From assembly GCA_963969495.1 (NCBI GenBank), contig OZ018317.1:224546099-224610098 (forward strand): DNA of 64,000 bases, given 5' to 3'. Of this stretch, positions 31,893 to 44,660 are shown piece after piece. Position 1 is the first letter of the stretch. Every line of letters begins with the position of its first letter. A model generated the notes under the pieces. It was given only the letters and a program-made list of their open reading frames with translations, was not told where the DNA came from and did not search any database. The DNA comes from Ceratothoa steindachneri. Lineage: Eukaryota; Arthropoda; Malacostraca; Isopoda; Cymothoidae. The position numbers and the translations under genes are program-made.

Positions 31893-32640
31893 ACATATAT
31901 ATATCCAGTAAGTGCAGCGTCCTCTACCTGCCATAAGATATAGGAGCAGAAGACTCACCAGAGTGCCTCTTTTAATATCACGACAGCGAACATAGCGCCA
32001 CGTCTGGCCTCGTGACCTCACTAATTGGAGCTTGTAGGACTAGCAACATGTGGCGTGGTCCAATGAGTCACGGCTCCAGTTGTTCATTAGCTGATGGTAG
32101 GGTTAGGCTATGGCGCAGACCACATGAGGCCATCGACCCCAGTTACCAATAAGGCACCCTGCAGGCTGGTGGTGGCTCCATACTGGTGTGGGATATGTTG
32201 ACGCGGCATCGGTTGGGTCTGCTGGTCCGCCTAAACACGTCGTTGACCAGCGATCGCTACGTTGCACAACTTGGTAGTCATTTGTATGTATTCATGGACT
32301 TCTTGTAGTACAACCGCGGTGGAATTATCCAACAGAATAATACTCAGCGCCATCGGGCCCGAGTTGCCCGGAATTAGTTCGAGGACCATTCTAGAGAGTT
32401 CCGACGAATGGTTTGGCCACCACACCTACCCGACATGAACCCAATGGGGTATTCATGCGGCTTGATGGTTAGGTCTTCACGCACTCAAGATCACGCACCT
32501 ACAAATAATCACGGAACTGTCCGCAGCTATGTAGGCGACATGGGTTAACATCTCTCGAGGAGTTTTCCCTGTGGAATTGATACCGCCTCGACCTACCCCC
32601 TTCACCTGGCTAGAGGGGCCCTAAGCGATATTATTCCGTA
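31893..32640 (+). pseudogene. Tc1-like transposase, catalytic half (split by LTR element)
   Basis: Frames switch repeatedly but stay in Tc1 order. RSRRLTRVPLL is followed by QHVAWSNESRLQL, WRRPHEAIDP, GTLQAGGGSILVWDM, LTSDRYV, FRRMVWPPHLPDMNPM and ATWVNISREVF. The first catalytic Asp (usually WSDES) reads WSNES, and frameshifts and stops abound, so the gene was probably dead before or soon after the LTR insertion. Together with 26050-26351 it makes one transposase interrupted at the CGGAC target site. Confidence 0.87.
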
Positions 32641-33233
32641 GAGATACTAGAATGGCGCTATGTACTGGTCACCACCAACTAAGGAGAAAGTCGCTCGTCG
32701 CACCAAGGTCCTCTTGATAGACTACATTTCCAAACTTTCGTAAGGCCTGAATCTTCTGTATCTTTCCTTTGCGTGCCCTCCAGGCCTCAATGTTTGCAGG
32801 AGGGATCAACCTTCATGGGTGAGGTTGAGGTTTGCCAGGTACTGAAGAGTTGCATACCCTCCTGGTCCTGGGTGTCCGAGGTAGTGTCTCCGTGGACAAC
32901 TCTGGGATTTTCACGTATTTTCACTTCTCACAATTTCACCATTTTAAGGATCAAGTAATACAATTATGGTGAAGATGCCCTCGTTGGTTCTTGGTTGCAT
33001 TAATACCAAAAGAAAACCTGTGAAGAGATCATCTATGTTTGATTCCCTTTAAATCTGTTTTACGAACCAGTTCGCACTCAGAAATTCAGACCCCTTTTCC
33101 CGCTAGTGGTTGGCCCTACCACCTATATATTTGTATGTGTGCCAATTTTGGCACTCAGATGCTAAAAATCACGGGTTGCTGCGACTAGCGCTTCCGCGAT
33201 TCTTTAACCGAAGTTTCACGCATGCACCTCACA

Positions 33234-33236
<3 letters not shown>
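32641..33236. other. no gene recognised
   Basis: Mixed sequence with short frames on both strands (61 codons at 32773-32958 on plus) and no family match that I can support. Confidence 0.35.

Positions 33237-33295
<59 letters not shown>
33237..33295. repeat. (TA)n microsatellite
   Basis: Uninterrupted TA run of about 59 bp. Confidence 0.97.
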
Positions 33296-33297
<2 letters not shown>

Positions 33298-33361
33298 AGG
33301 CAATGACTTCGCTACTAAGATTAAAATTTAAAATCTAAAAAAAAGCCATGGTTAAATTGCT

Positions 33362-33363
<2 letters not shown>

Positions 33364-33427
<64 letters not shown>
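33364..33427. repeat. (TA)n microsatellite at the LINE 3' end
   Basis: Uninterrupted TA run lying directly after the 3' end of the minus-strand RTE fragment. Confidence 0.97.
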
Positions 33428-33429
<2 letters not shown>

Positions 33430-34420
33430 TCAACCTGTTTCAAAAACCCCTGCATGGCAAAGTCCTCCTCAGTGAATGTCTAATTCCGGCCATGTCCCCT
33501 TCTGGCTCCCTTTATACATAAATATGCCCGCTGGTAGTTTTTCTTACGTCGATCTTCTGTGCTCTGCCCTATAGCATCGTATCCTACTCATTTCTACTAC
33601 AGAACTTGATTCTCTTTATTATATCTGTCACGCATGTTTGTGTTCTTGGTCACGCATTTATTTACTGTCTCCTGTAGGTTATTCCTAAGCACGTATTGTG
33701 CGATGTTAAAACTGTAGCGTTAAAGCGATTAAATAATTTGCGTTTTAAGCATAGTGGCATGTTGTTCCTGAAGATCTAGCTATGCTTTCATGCTGCTCTC
33801 CAGCGGAGTTATATTTTTCTGTTGATTGACTTTTCCATGTTTCCACCAGGTCTTAAACAATGTTTTAAGTATATTTATTTATGCAGCTGTTGTAATCTAA
33901 AATGTGATCGTTGATCCTAATCGATCTATCATCTGAAAAACTCTTGACCATTATCATCATGTTTGAAAAGCTTGGTTTGAGTCCATCTGTGAAACCGGCT
34001 TGTGATAATTCTGTTGTCATTCATCGATTGAGTTTTTACGGAATTTAAGCCAAATAATAGTGTGTCATCATCAAAGAGAAGATGACTACGATAATTGCCC
34101 ATTATGTCCAACCCAATTTGGTTCCTACAGCAGAGTCCCGAACATCTCAATCATTGCAGCCAGCAGTTTTGGGGATATGGGATTCCCTTGCCTTACTCCC
34201 TTTATTGTTAGTAGCTTATTACTGACCGAGTACAGCTTAAAATGACGATGTTGCATGACTACAGATGCAAGAGAGGATGTTAATGTTAGTTTTATTTAGT
34301 TCCTTGCTTCTGTAGTGGCTTAGAACTGAATCAGTGTTTGCTGCGTCCAAGGGCTTTTGATAATCTACGAATGCAAATTGTTTTCGCTTTTGAAGAGTTA
34401 ATTTTAATTCTGATATCATT
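33428..34420 (-). pseudogene. RTE-clade LINE fragment
   Basis: Minus-strand frames give FAFVDYQKPLDAANTDSVL, then NINILSCICSHATSSF, a shifted NQIGLDIMGNYRSHLLF, DDDTLLFGLNSVKTQSM, INDHILDYNS and IFRNNMPLCLKRKLFNRF. TCVTDIIKRI follows further down. Near the end come TFTEEDFAMQGFLKQVDD-like residues. This is the RTE palm through C-terminal order. The catalytic FADD has become FDDD. The element ends straight into the (TA)n at 33364-33427. It has several frameshifts and is inert. Confidence 0.8.
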
Positions 34421-34469
34421 TATATATTTTAATTACTAGTTTGATTAATCTGTCATATAGCTAGCTCCA

Positions 34470-35430
34470 GTTGCCATCATCCAGTCTAGTCACACCTAGC
34501 ATCCTCATCCATAAATCTATTCTTAAATCTATGCAGGGAGGACGCTTCTATCACATGACTAGTGAGCCTATTCCATTCATCTACCACTCTATTTGTAAAC
34601 CAATTTCTACCAATCTCCTTCCTAAACCTGAACGTGTCCAGCTTAAACCCATTGCTTCGTGTTCTATCCTGTTCACTAAAAAAACAACCTTACCTAGGTC
34701 TCTCTTACTATAACCTTTTACAAACTTGGAGACTTTAATCAAGTCCCCTCGGACTTTTATGCTTTCTAATGTATGTAGATTTAGTCTCCTAAGCCTTTCA
34801 CCATAGGCTAAGCTCCTCAAGCCATAAATTATCCTAGTCATCATTCTTTCTTCAGACTCAAGCAAACCAATATCCATCCTACGAGTATAATACGGTGACT
34901 AAAATTGCACTGCATAGTCAAAATGAGGCCTAACTAAAGTCAAGTACAATTTCGGAATGATATCAGCACTCCGATTTCTCTATAAGCCCTAATACGCTAT
35001 TTGATCTATTCCTAGCACTTAGACAGTGCTTTCTAGGCCGAAAATCAGAATTTACAATGGCATCTATGCAAGCATCTTTCACATTCTGACCTTCCTAATA
35101 CTCTCTCATTCAATTTATATTTATTCAGTAGATTACACCCACTTATAATAAGTATACAACACTCGCTTATGTTAACTTCCATTTGCCATTCATCTGCAAA
35201 TTAGGATAGTATGGTCAATTCATTTTGTAATACCTTAACATAAGAATCAGACCTTATAATACTACCTAACTCAGTATCATCAGCGAACTTGCTCAGGTCA
35301 CTACTTATACCTAAGTCAAAATCATTAATATAAATCAAAAACAACAACGGCCCCAAAGAGCAACACACTATAAATAGCACAAGAACGAGATTGGAATGTG
35401 ATTTGATCCTTATGATTAAATTGAACAATT
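34470..35430 (-). pseudogene. CR1-clade LINE reverse transcriptase fragment
   Basis: From 35428 down, the minus strand encodes GPLLFLIYINDFDLGISSDL, then SKFADDTELGSII with the catalytic FADD intact (about 35275-35289). EWQMEVNISECCILI and FDYAVQF follow. Then comes a 98-codon open stretch: ESEERMMTRIIYGLRSLAYG, RLRRLNLHTLESIKVRGDLI and LGRRLVEIGLQIEW. Last is ASSLHRFKNRF. The order matches CR1 palm to thumb. Stops lie between the segments. It is adjacent to, but distinct from, the RTE fragment on its left. Confidence 0.85.
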
Positions 35431-35798
35431 ATATTGAGAGGAGAATTGCAGGATCTATCATCATTAACAAAGTCGATAATTTCAATTCATCCAAAGGACA
35501 ATATAAATTTAACAAATAGATCTCGAATAAGGTCGCTTCTTATTTATAAACCGCCGAAACCAAGTGTTCTCGGAGATTAGTAACTTGCCCCCGAATCTAC
35601 CCAAATATTTATGTTTTTCCAGTTTGTTTCCTCCGTTTTCATTTTGTTTAGTTTTTTGTTTGCCTTTATATACTGGAGCTACTTGCCTTGCTTTTACATT
35701 ACACAGTTGAATATTGCATCAATAATATAATTAACCGAAACAAGTTTTGTTGTTACAAGTAAATTTGATGCGAAGATTGTGGTTTACTATTATTTTTT

Positions 35799-35799
<1 letters not shown>

Positions 35800-35861
<62 letters not shown>
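35800..35861. repeat. (CA)n(TA)n compound microsatellite
   Basis: CA run to about 35822, then TA run to 35861. Confidence 0.95.
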
Positions 35862-35864
<3 letters not shown>

Positions 35865-36025
35865 GTATTTTTTAGAGATCTTTTACCAAGTCAATTGTTT
35901 TATTGCCAAATAAATGAGAGACTAATATCGTGAGTTAATTTTAGAGTCGTACTTGAGTGTGTTTTTTTTCCCTGCGAATTTGATCAGGAAACCTATTAAT
36001 GTGTTTAGCCACCACTGACTCCAAG

Positions 36026-36026
<1 letters not shown>

Positions 36027-36097
<71 letters not shown>
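36027..36097. repeat. (TA)n microsatellite
   Basis: TA run of about 70 bp directly beside the inverted repeat at 36098-36240. A shorter TA run follows at 36293-36320. Confidence 0.97.
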
Positions 36098-36101
<4 letters not shown>

Positions 36102-36240
36102 ATTAACAGACAGGAAAATGAAAGGATGAATACAAGCACTTTCGAACTATATTTGCAAGTTCATTGAAAATTAACTACTTTCAAATATAGTTCGAAAGTG
36201 CTTGGATTCATCTTTTCATTTTCCTCTGGGTTAATTTTAA
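36098..36240. repeat. inverted repeat, ~60-bp arms
   Basis: The left arm (36099-36158, with AAGCACTTTCGAACTATATT) and right arm (36180-36238, with AATATAGTTCGAAAGTGCTT) are reverse complements with few mismatches around a ~20-bp loop. AT tracts lie on both sides. It may be two retroelement ends head to head. Confidence 0.85.
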
Positions 36241-36289
36241 TATTATTGCTTTCCTCACGTGCCACTTTGTGAGTTTTTCATTATATATA

Positions 36290-36320
<31 letters not shown>

Positions 36321-36321
<1 letters not shown>

Positions 36322-37794
36322 CGGGATACGTATTAGATTTGTATACATATCTTTGTGACCATCGATGACGCTCCATCAGTGACCTGTCTGACCCGTGCAT
36401 TCAGAGCACACAACTGGCCTTTGAAACCCCTCCTAAATGAGCTTCCGTTCCACCTACCTCCTCCCCTCCCTTACAAGTCGTGCGTTGGGGGAACAAGGAA
36501 ATCACCTCTTCCCCCTCAAGGAAAGGGTTACGCCGTCATTGCGCACAGTTGGGCTGTGTGTGTATGTGTGTGATGGATGTGAACACATTGGCGTGGTTTA
36601 CTTGTGGGAAAAGGGCGGGCCCCGCGAGCAGCATTGTGGGGGTGTGGCAAAGGATTGACCTTGTTTCTTATCGTAGGTTCACGAGTGTGTGCGCGTATAT
36701 ATATGTGTGTGTGTATGTGCAAAGGAAAACAAGCACCTTTAAAGACTTCGCCATACATAGTGAGAAGTTGCTTTTGGAAGGTTTCAACCTTTTTAATAAA
36801 TTTGAATCAAGAGAAAAGGGGATCATAAGTATCGAGGCTGATCCCACTCACCTTTCCGATCCGCCAAAGCGGGTATCGATATTGAAAAGGAACCCAAATT
36901 GAGTCGAAATAAAGAACATAACCAAGAACTTTGATAGTAAAGGCATAAACCTAAACCTACGAAATTGTTTTTTGTCTATTAACTCAATTTAAGAAACCAA
37001 ATAAGAAAGCCATTTTAGCTTGCTAGGTAGGTTAGGTAGGTTGGTAGGTAGGTAAGTAGGTTATTAGGTAGGTTATGTATGTAGATAGATAGATAAATAG
37101 ATGTATAAGTTCGTGTATATTTGTACCTGTTCGGTTAGTGCGAACTCATTTTGGAATTTCCATCAGCCTCTTTCTTTGGCATTAGCGACCTGCTCTTTGC
37201 TCAAATCACAAATAACGAATGAGAAAAATCGAAATAGAAACAATTCAGAGAGCCTCAACAACCTAACGCAAAATATCCAAACACAGACCCAAGCACTTCC
37301 TGGACACCAAACAACAGGAAATACCCTCATACTAGTAACAGAAAAGTTGCCATCACGAACACAACCAGAAAAAAACATTTACACTCGCTTAGCAGCAGGA
37401 CGCAAAATCCTTATTTAGAATAAAATCCGGCATTATAATACGAGTATTTACCCCAACTCTCTGCTTTAAATAATACTTGTATTTGAATATATATAAACTG
37501 TGAGTACATTTCTATATATTATCTGCTAAACCTATCAATTTAAAGCGAAAAAAATATCTAAAGAGATCAAATAAATTTTTAGTCATCCAAATTTTGGTCA
37601 AGTAGGTAATGCTGACTATAATGTGACTCGCTCGACTCAACTGAACGAAAACTTCAAAGAATTTCATTAGAATTCGCAATAAATATGGGAGATAGATTTG
37701 TTTAAATATGCACATTTCGACCCCATATCGCAAATAATAGATTTCTATATACAGCATTTTGGAATCGTTTGTAGGCAAAATGTAGCATAAGAGG
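36321..37794. other. intron 2 sequence, no gene; GGTA-rich patch
   Basis: A GGTAGGTTAGGTAGG-like tract lies at 37023-37080, followed by GATA repeats. Frames of up to 140 codons at 36480-36902 (plus) are not supported by any motif. Confidence 0.4.
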
Positions 37795-39016
37795 TTTAGA
37801 TTCAAAAAATGCCTGAATTTCTGGTACAATAGAAACCAAAGGAGTTTTAGATTCAGAAAATACATTAATTTCTGGTACAATAGAAACCAAAGGAGTTTTA
37901 GATTAAAAAAATATATTAATTTCTGGTACAATAGAAACCAAAGGAGTTTTAGATTCAGAAAATACATTAATTTCTGGTACAATAGAAACCAAAGGAGTTT
38001 TAGATTCAGAAAATACATTAATTTCTGGTACAATACATAGAAACCAAAGGAGTTTTAGATTCAGAAAATATATTAATTTCTGGTACAATAGAAACCAAAG
38101 GAGTTTTAGATTCAGGAAATACATTAATTTCTGGTACAATAGAAACCAAAGGAGTTTTAGATTTATAAAATACATTAATTTCTGGTACAATAGAAACCAA
38201 AGGAGTTTTAGATTCAGAAAATACATTAATTTCTGGTACAATAGAAACCAAAGGAGTTTTAGATTCAGAAAATATATTAATTTCTGGTACAATAGAAACC
38301 AAAGGAGTTTTGGATTCAGAAAATACATTAATTTCTGGTACAATAGAAACCAAAGGAGTTTTAGATTCAGAAAATATATTAATTTCTGGTACAATAGAAA
38401 CCAAAGGGGTTTTAGATTCAGAAAATACATTAATTTCTGGTACAATAGAAACCAAAGGAGTTTTGGATTCAGAAAATATATTAATTTCTGGTACAATAGA
38501 AACCAAAGGAGTTTTAGATTCAGAAAATACATTAATTTCTGGTACTATAGAAACCAAAGGAGTTTTAGATTCAGAAAATATATTAATTTCTGGTATAATA
38601 GAAACCAAAGGAGTTTTAGATTCAGAAAATATATTAATTTCTGGTACAATAGAAACCAAAGGAGTTTTAGATTCAGAAAATACATTAATTTCTGGTACAA
38701 TAGAAACCAAAGGAGTTTTAGATTCAGAAAATACATTAATTTCTGGTACAATAGAAACCAAAGGAGTTTTAGATTCAGAAAATATATTAATTTCTGGTAC
38801 AATAAAAAACCAAAGGGGTTTTAGATTCAGAAAATACATTAATTTCTGGTACAATAGAAACCAAAGGATTTTTAGATTCAGAAAATACATTAATTTCTGG
38901 TACAATAGAAACCAAAGGAGTTTTAGATTCAGAAAATATATTAATTTCTGGTACAATAGAAACCAAAGGAGTTTTGGATTCAGAAAATGCATTAATTTCT
39001 GGTACAATAGAACGCA
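37795..39016. repeat. 51-bp tandem repeat, about 24 copies
   Basis: The unit contains TTCTGGTACAATAGAAACC, AAAGGAGTTTTAGATTCAG and AAAATACATTAAT. Copies are 94-100% alike and differ mainly at AATACATT/AATATATT. Because 51 is divisible by three, long frames stay open on both strands (243 codons on plus, 329 on minus). None starts from a plausible ATG context or has flanking exon features, and a 4-bp insertion at about 38036 shifts the phase. I treat it as a minisatellite, not a gene. Confidence 0.95.
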
Positions 39017-39299
39017 AGAAGAAGAAATATCACCCTTCTAAGTATTTCGTCTTGAGGCCAAATTATAGAATAGCCAGTAAACAGATCTTCCTTTCTAAGA
39101 ACCTATTTTCAAAATCAACGAATTTACTTTCGAGTGAATTTTAGACAATAAATATATTTGTTTTAACTTAATTTTTGTATTAGTTAATTATTATTATATA
39201 TAACAAATTCTTTTCTTGAACCACTTTCTTTTTCTTTGCCTTCTCGTTTTGATAGCATAAAATGCTCTTCATTCATTGTTAAAATTACATTTAATATAA

Positions 39300-39720
39300 T
39301 TTTTTTAAGCCATAACGGTAATAATACGGTTTATATTAATACCTGTATTAGGAAACAATCAGTATTAATATTGTTATTTAAAGTATCGGTATTGTTACAC
39401 CCATAATCCAAACACAAATTCACTGCATCTGTATTCCACAATAGGTCTATCTGAAAGCATTAACAGTAGTAATATCGACTTATACTAATACTGGCACTAA
39501 TAACGGTAATCTTTCGCCCATAAGACCAGCACAATTTATTGCATAAATGTATTCGAAAGCTAGACCGGTATTGGAAAGCAAGTGCATTCGAAAGTCACAG
39601 CGGTATCAATACCGGTTGTTACTAACACCGGTTTTAGTTCCAGTATTTAAATTAGTCATATTGTTAAAGCCATAATCCAAACATAATTCAATGCGTAAGT
39701 ACATTTGGGAATGCAAGTCA
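39300..39720. repeat. degenerate tandem repeat, 115-155 bp unit
   Basis: CCATAATCCAAACA..ATTCA recurs near 39400, 39515 and 39672, separated by CGGTATTNNTAC-like words. Confidence 0.5.
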
Positions 39721-40874
<1,154 letters not shown>

Positions 40875-40876
40875 AC

Positions 40877-41998
40877 TAAAAATATTAAGACCCATACAAT
40901 CGTTCAAAACATTATATTTTCCAGACATTTCGGTTCTCAACAGAGACCATCTTCAGCGACTAAGCATCTAATAAGAATACAAAAGTAATCTCAAATAATG
41001 TAAGTGTATAGCATTAAAAATAATCGGGTGAATGGGTAAATAGGCAATAAAGTATATGAATATAAAATTGATAAAAATGTCAAATGTAAAAAGCTTTTAA
41101 ATCACAACGGGGGAGGGGGGCAAAGTATTGATAAGTATTCAAAGGCAAAAGTAAAAATCAATTAAATATGCTCGTGACCAGAGTCAACCACATTTAAAAT
41201 GCAATAGTTGCAAGATCGATATAAGGACAATCAAAATAAGGCAAAAAACGACGAAACTAGAAACAGAAAATTGACCTTTGACGTTGAAGCTGTTAAGACA
41301 AATGGAAATTATGAGTGAAATAGACTAGAAAAAAAGCTCAGTTGGCGGAATTTTGTTGGTTGGCTGAAGGTGTATTGGTTTATGTGGCAAACAATTTAAG
41401 GGAACAGGAATAATCTTTTACTTATGAATTTAGTTGTTTAATGTATTAAGATTCGAAAATCTTTTTAATTCTAGATAAGAGGAAGAAGAAGTTAATGGAA
41501 AAAAAATTAAAAATCAACGGGATGGTTATGTTTTTTGAGACTGTTGGTTTAAGTGAAGAAAATCCAGAATTAGAAAAGGGAATGTTGGTTCTATGTGATC
41601 GCCCCAAGTGTTTTGTGATCCTAAACTTTAGTTATAGGCTTGTTTGGCACACATAAAGACTTTGTCAGGTCGCACACGTAAATTTATATACAATGAAAGA
41701 TCGCAAGTACAAAGGCTAAAATAGGTATTAATGGAACGGGGATTGAAATTTATTGGGAGAAACTGGCATTGAGGGAAATAGTTATTAAGAACAGAGTAAA
41801 ATTTTATTACATTTTTTAGAGAATTGTTTAATATATGGCAATTTAAGGAAAACCTTTTCCTTAGGGTCTGTTAGTAACTGAGTTTCGGGTGATAACTCTT
41901 TGGATAAGAATTCAGAGGTCAGTTTGTCAAATAAATAATCTGAGGGAAAATGCGAATGAAAATTGGTTCTCAGATATTCTATTCTTGATGACACTGTT
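40877..41998 (-). pseudogene. Penelope-like element, 3' part
   Basis: The minus strand encodes IEYLRTNFHSHFPSDYLFDK, SPETQLLTDPKEKVF and LKLPYIKQFSKK, which match the region between reverse transcriptase and GIY-YIG endonuclease in Penelope-like elements (..VLPY....). Degraded frames follow to a terminal block reading CTGAAGATGGTCTCTGTTG and GAACCGAAATGTCTGG. That block resembles the repeated end segment of such elements. The endonuclease motifs themselves are not clearly readable. Clade call from recalled patterns. Confidence 0.6.
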
Positions 41999-42099
41999 AC
42001 AAAATTAGCTCTAAGTTTAGGACTTATTTATTACCATTTTGCATATTTACCAGATTATTTTTAATGGTATGCACTTGTATTATCTGAGATTTATTTTGT

Positions 42100-42310
42100 A
42101 TTCATATTAGATCCATAATCGTTGATTACCACTAGCGCACGTACATCGAAATATCTAATTTATGATTACTACTAGTCCACGCGCATATCAATATTTATTT
42201 TCATATTGTCATTAATCTACGTAGATAGAAATATTAAAATTCTGATTACCAATAGTGGACGTGCTTCGAAATCTCTAATTTCTGATTCTCTCTAGTCCTC
42301 ATCCATCGAA
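42100..42310. repeat. degenerate minisatellite, ~45-bp unit
   Basis: TGATTACCACTAG.CCACG and CATCGAAATATCTAATTT alternate four to five times. Confidence 0.6.
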
Positions 42311-42739
42311 ATACAGGGGAGGGGGGTCCAAAAGTAGGTAGACATTTGTGCCAGTGTGTGCATGAGTGTCCACTCTCGATTAGGAGCATGCGAATACCGC
42401 CTGAAAGCAGCTTGAGTATCTGATGGATAAAGACGCTGCTTGTTATTATGTACGTGTATGTGCAATATTAATTTGTTTATATAATAAATGTAATGAATAT
42501 TTTATGTGTTTTCTTTTTTTATAACTGTATACCTAGTTTTGCATCTCTATGTATATATTGTGATTTTCTTAACATCCGATGTGCACCATTTATATTATTA
42601 ACGTAACAAAAAAGACACATGAGGGAATTTCCGCCTCCGTGTGGTAGTTTTGGATTAAATGTAGAACAAATACCCGACGAAAGCATCTCCACTACAGAGT
42701 GTTTGAGTAGATCTGCAAATAAGCTGATTATGTTAAAAA

Positions 42740-43390
42740 AAGTGAATATAAATTATAGAATAATTATTATTTTTTCATAACTTAATTAAATTAATAAATT
42801 ATATTATTTCTCAAATTTACCAAACTAACAAGAGGTTTTCATACGTGAAGGGACTTTTAATATTAATATTTATCGAATTTACTAAATTATATTTTTTATC
42901 AAATTTATTACGCTGTTAACTTATATGATATTATTTATCGAATTTATCAAAGTGATTAATTATATCACATTAAATTGTTAATACTAAGCATCTTTTATTT
43001 TTAACTATTATATATCATATTTATCAAAATTATAAATTAAATTTCAATATAATAATTTATCAAAGTTATTAAACTGATAAATTATATTATTTTCGAATTT
43101 ATTATACTGATAAAATCCTCACATCGTTATCGAATTCATGAAAATGACAATTTCTATTTAAATATTATCAAATCTATTAAACTCGCAAACCAAATTAAAA
43201 TATTACTTAGCAATTAATTAAAGTGATAAATGTATTAAGAATTCATTTTTCAAATTATTTATATAAAATGATTACACTTAGAAATTGTATTAAAAATGTT
43301 TATTAAAACCTAATTAATTGTTAAATATTTAAAATTTATGTACGTATAAATATTAATAGTTTCATTCAATAATTATAATTATTAACTAGT
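42740..43390. repeat. AT-rich degenerate repeat
   Basis: ATTTATCAAACTGATAAATTA and TTATTTATCGAATTT variants recur roughly every 40-50 bp. AT content is very high. Confidence 0.55.
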
Positions 43391-43807
43391 TAAGAACTGA
43401 GAAAAAGCAACTAGTGTTGCCAATGCAATGAATGCCAACAAGGCACTGGCACCCCAAATCCAAGACAAGGCACTTGTATTATGAATGCCATACAAGGCAC
43501 TAGCCCTTTTACGGTTGATTACACTTTCCGCATCTCGTTTACCAGTTGAGAAGTGTAAATATACACCTGGGACACACGTACCACTAGTTGAGAAACCCTA
43601 TTAAAAGATATGTTTAGTCATATGATGAAATAAAGCATAATACCAAACTCCTCAATTAAAGTTGTCTATTCATAATTATAAATATTTGGTTGGTCTATAA
43701 TTAATGAGCCCAGAAGTGTGTGGCTCTGGGTAAATCATTCGTGACTTCGATGGTTGGGTAATTTTTCTTCTGAAAAAGTTATTTCATAATTCGCAAAAAT
43801 TCCGTAT

Positions 43808-43895
43808 AGGGGTGGGATTCTAACCAAGCACACCGAGGACCGAGTAACCGTTTTGATCTCAATTAAACCGCTCTTTAGAGCATTCGGCTACGGGG
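43808..43895 (-). repeat. tRNA-derived SINE head
   Basis: On the minus strand, CCGTAGCCGAATGCTCTA (A-box region) is followed about 45 bp later by GGTTAGAATCCC (B box). Spacing is as in a tRNA, but the arms are disrupted. Confidence 0.55.
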
Positions 43896-43954
43896 AAGAC
43901 AAAAAGTCTTCCGAATAAACAAGCTTTTAAGAAACGCTTCGAAAGATCGATCGG

Positions 43955-44054
<100 letters not shown>

Positions 44055-44079
44055 GAAAATCACCTGGCGCGTGATATAT

Positions 44080-44367
44080 AGATGTATTTAAAGGCCAAAG
44101 GAAATGAAAAATTGTAACACAACCCGGAAAAACGCTGAGGAGACACTCATCGCCATAGCTACCATCATTTAAGTGATGAGCGCTTGATGACGCAGGTTCG
44201 AATCCAACTTCTTTATTTAATTTCATATAACGGTTAAAATAGTTTGTCCTATCTTTCCGTTCTCTACTTCTCCCATTTTCCTTCTTAAGCTTTCATTGAT
44301 ACCTGTAATATTCTCCTTAGCATTTTTCCAGGTCGTGTTACCAATTTTCCATTTCCTTGGGCCTTTA

Positions 44368-44370
<3 letters not shown>
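44080..44370. repeat. SINE-like pair in inverted orientation
   Basis: The block TTTAAAGGCC..AGGAAATG and GTAACAC.ACC.GGAAAAA at 44085-44145 is mirrored as its reverse complement at 44312-44370. Each copy leads outward to a long (TA)n tract (43957-44050 and 44371-44420). Between them a plus-strand B box, GGTTCGAATCC (about 44193), marks a tRNA-derived head for the right copy. Confidence 0.65.

Positions 44371-44420
<50 letters not shown>
44371..44420. repeat. (TA)n microsatellite
   Basis: TA tract at the 3' end of the plus-oriented SINE-like copy, followed by (GT)n. Confidence 0.97.
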
Positions 44421-44426
<6 letters not shown>

Positions 44427-44609
44427 GTGTGTGTGTGTGTAACGTGTGTGCATGCATTCTACCATGTCTCAAGGTGCCCTGTACAGTCCATTCATATTTA
44501 TGAAGCGCCAGAAACACCAGTGTTTACTATTACTTGTGTGTGGTATGTGCATATATCACTTCATGCGGGCACATACAGATATAGACACATGTATACAAAA
44601 TTTACTTAC

Positions 44610-44660
44610 CATTGATAGCCTTCCCTGTGTATAGACTCTTAGTGCCATCTCCTATGGTAG
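44610..44660 (-). CDS. exon 2 of secreted VWC-like protein gene
   Basis: A 51-bp exon on the minus strand. A strong polypyrimidine tract and CATTTTTTCAG acceptor precede 44660, and the donor GTAAGT follows 44610. Entering in phase 1 it gives Ala plus TIGDGTKSLYTGKAIN and leaves in phase 1. It therefore completes the last codon of exon 1 and hands a G to exon 3. The short, polar, Gly/Lys/Ser-rich linker fits the start of a mature secreted protein. Support comes from splice sites and phase alone, since 51 bp is too short to recognise by homology. Confidence 0.7.

Noticed and set aside
38018..39041. Long repeat-protein ORFs of 243 and 329 codons on opposite strands
   Set aside because: Open in several frames on both strands because the unit is 51 bp. 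No ATG-led start with exon context was seen, and a phase shift occurs near 38036.
42312..42440. Transposon end (GGGGTCCAAAAGTAGGTAGAC)
   Set aside because: The start resembles IS630/Tc1-type ends, but no matching inverted copy or transposase was found nearby.
43808..43895. Functional tRNA gene
   Set aside because: A and B boxes are present, but the acceptor and anticodon arms do not pair by eye. It is more likely a SINE head.
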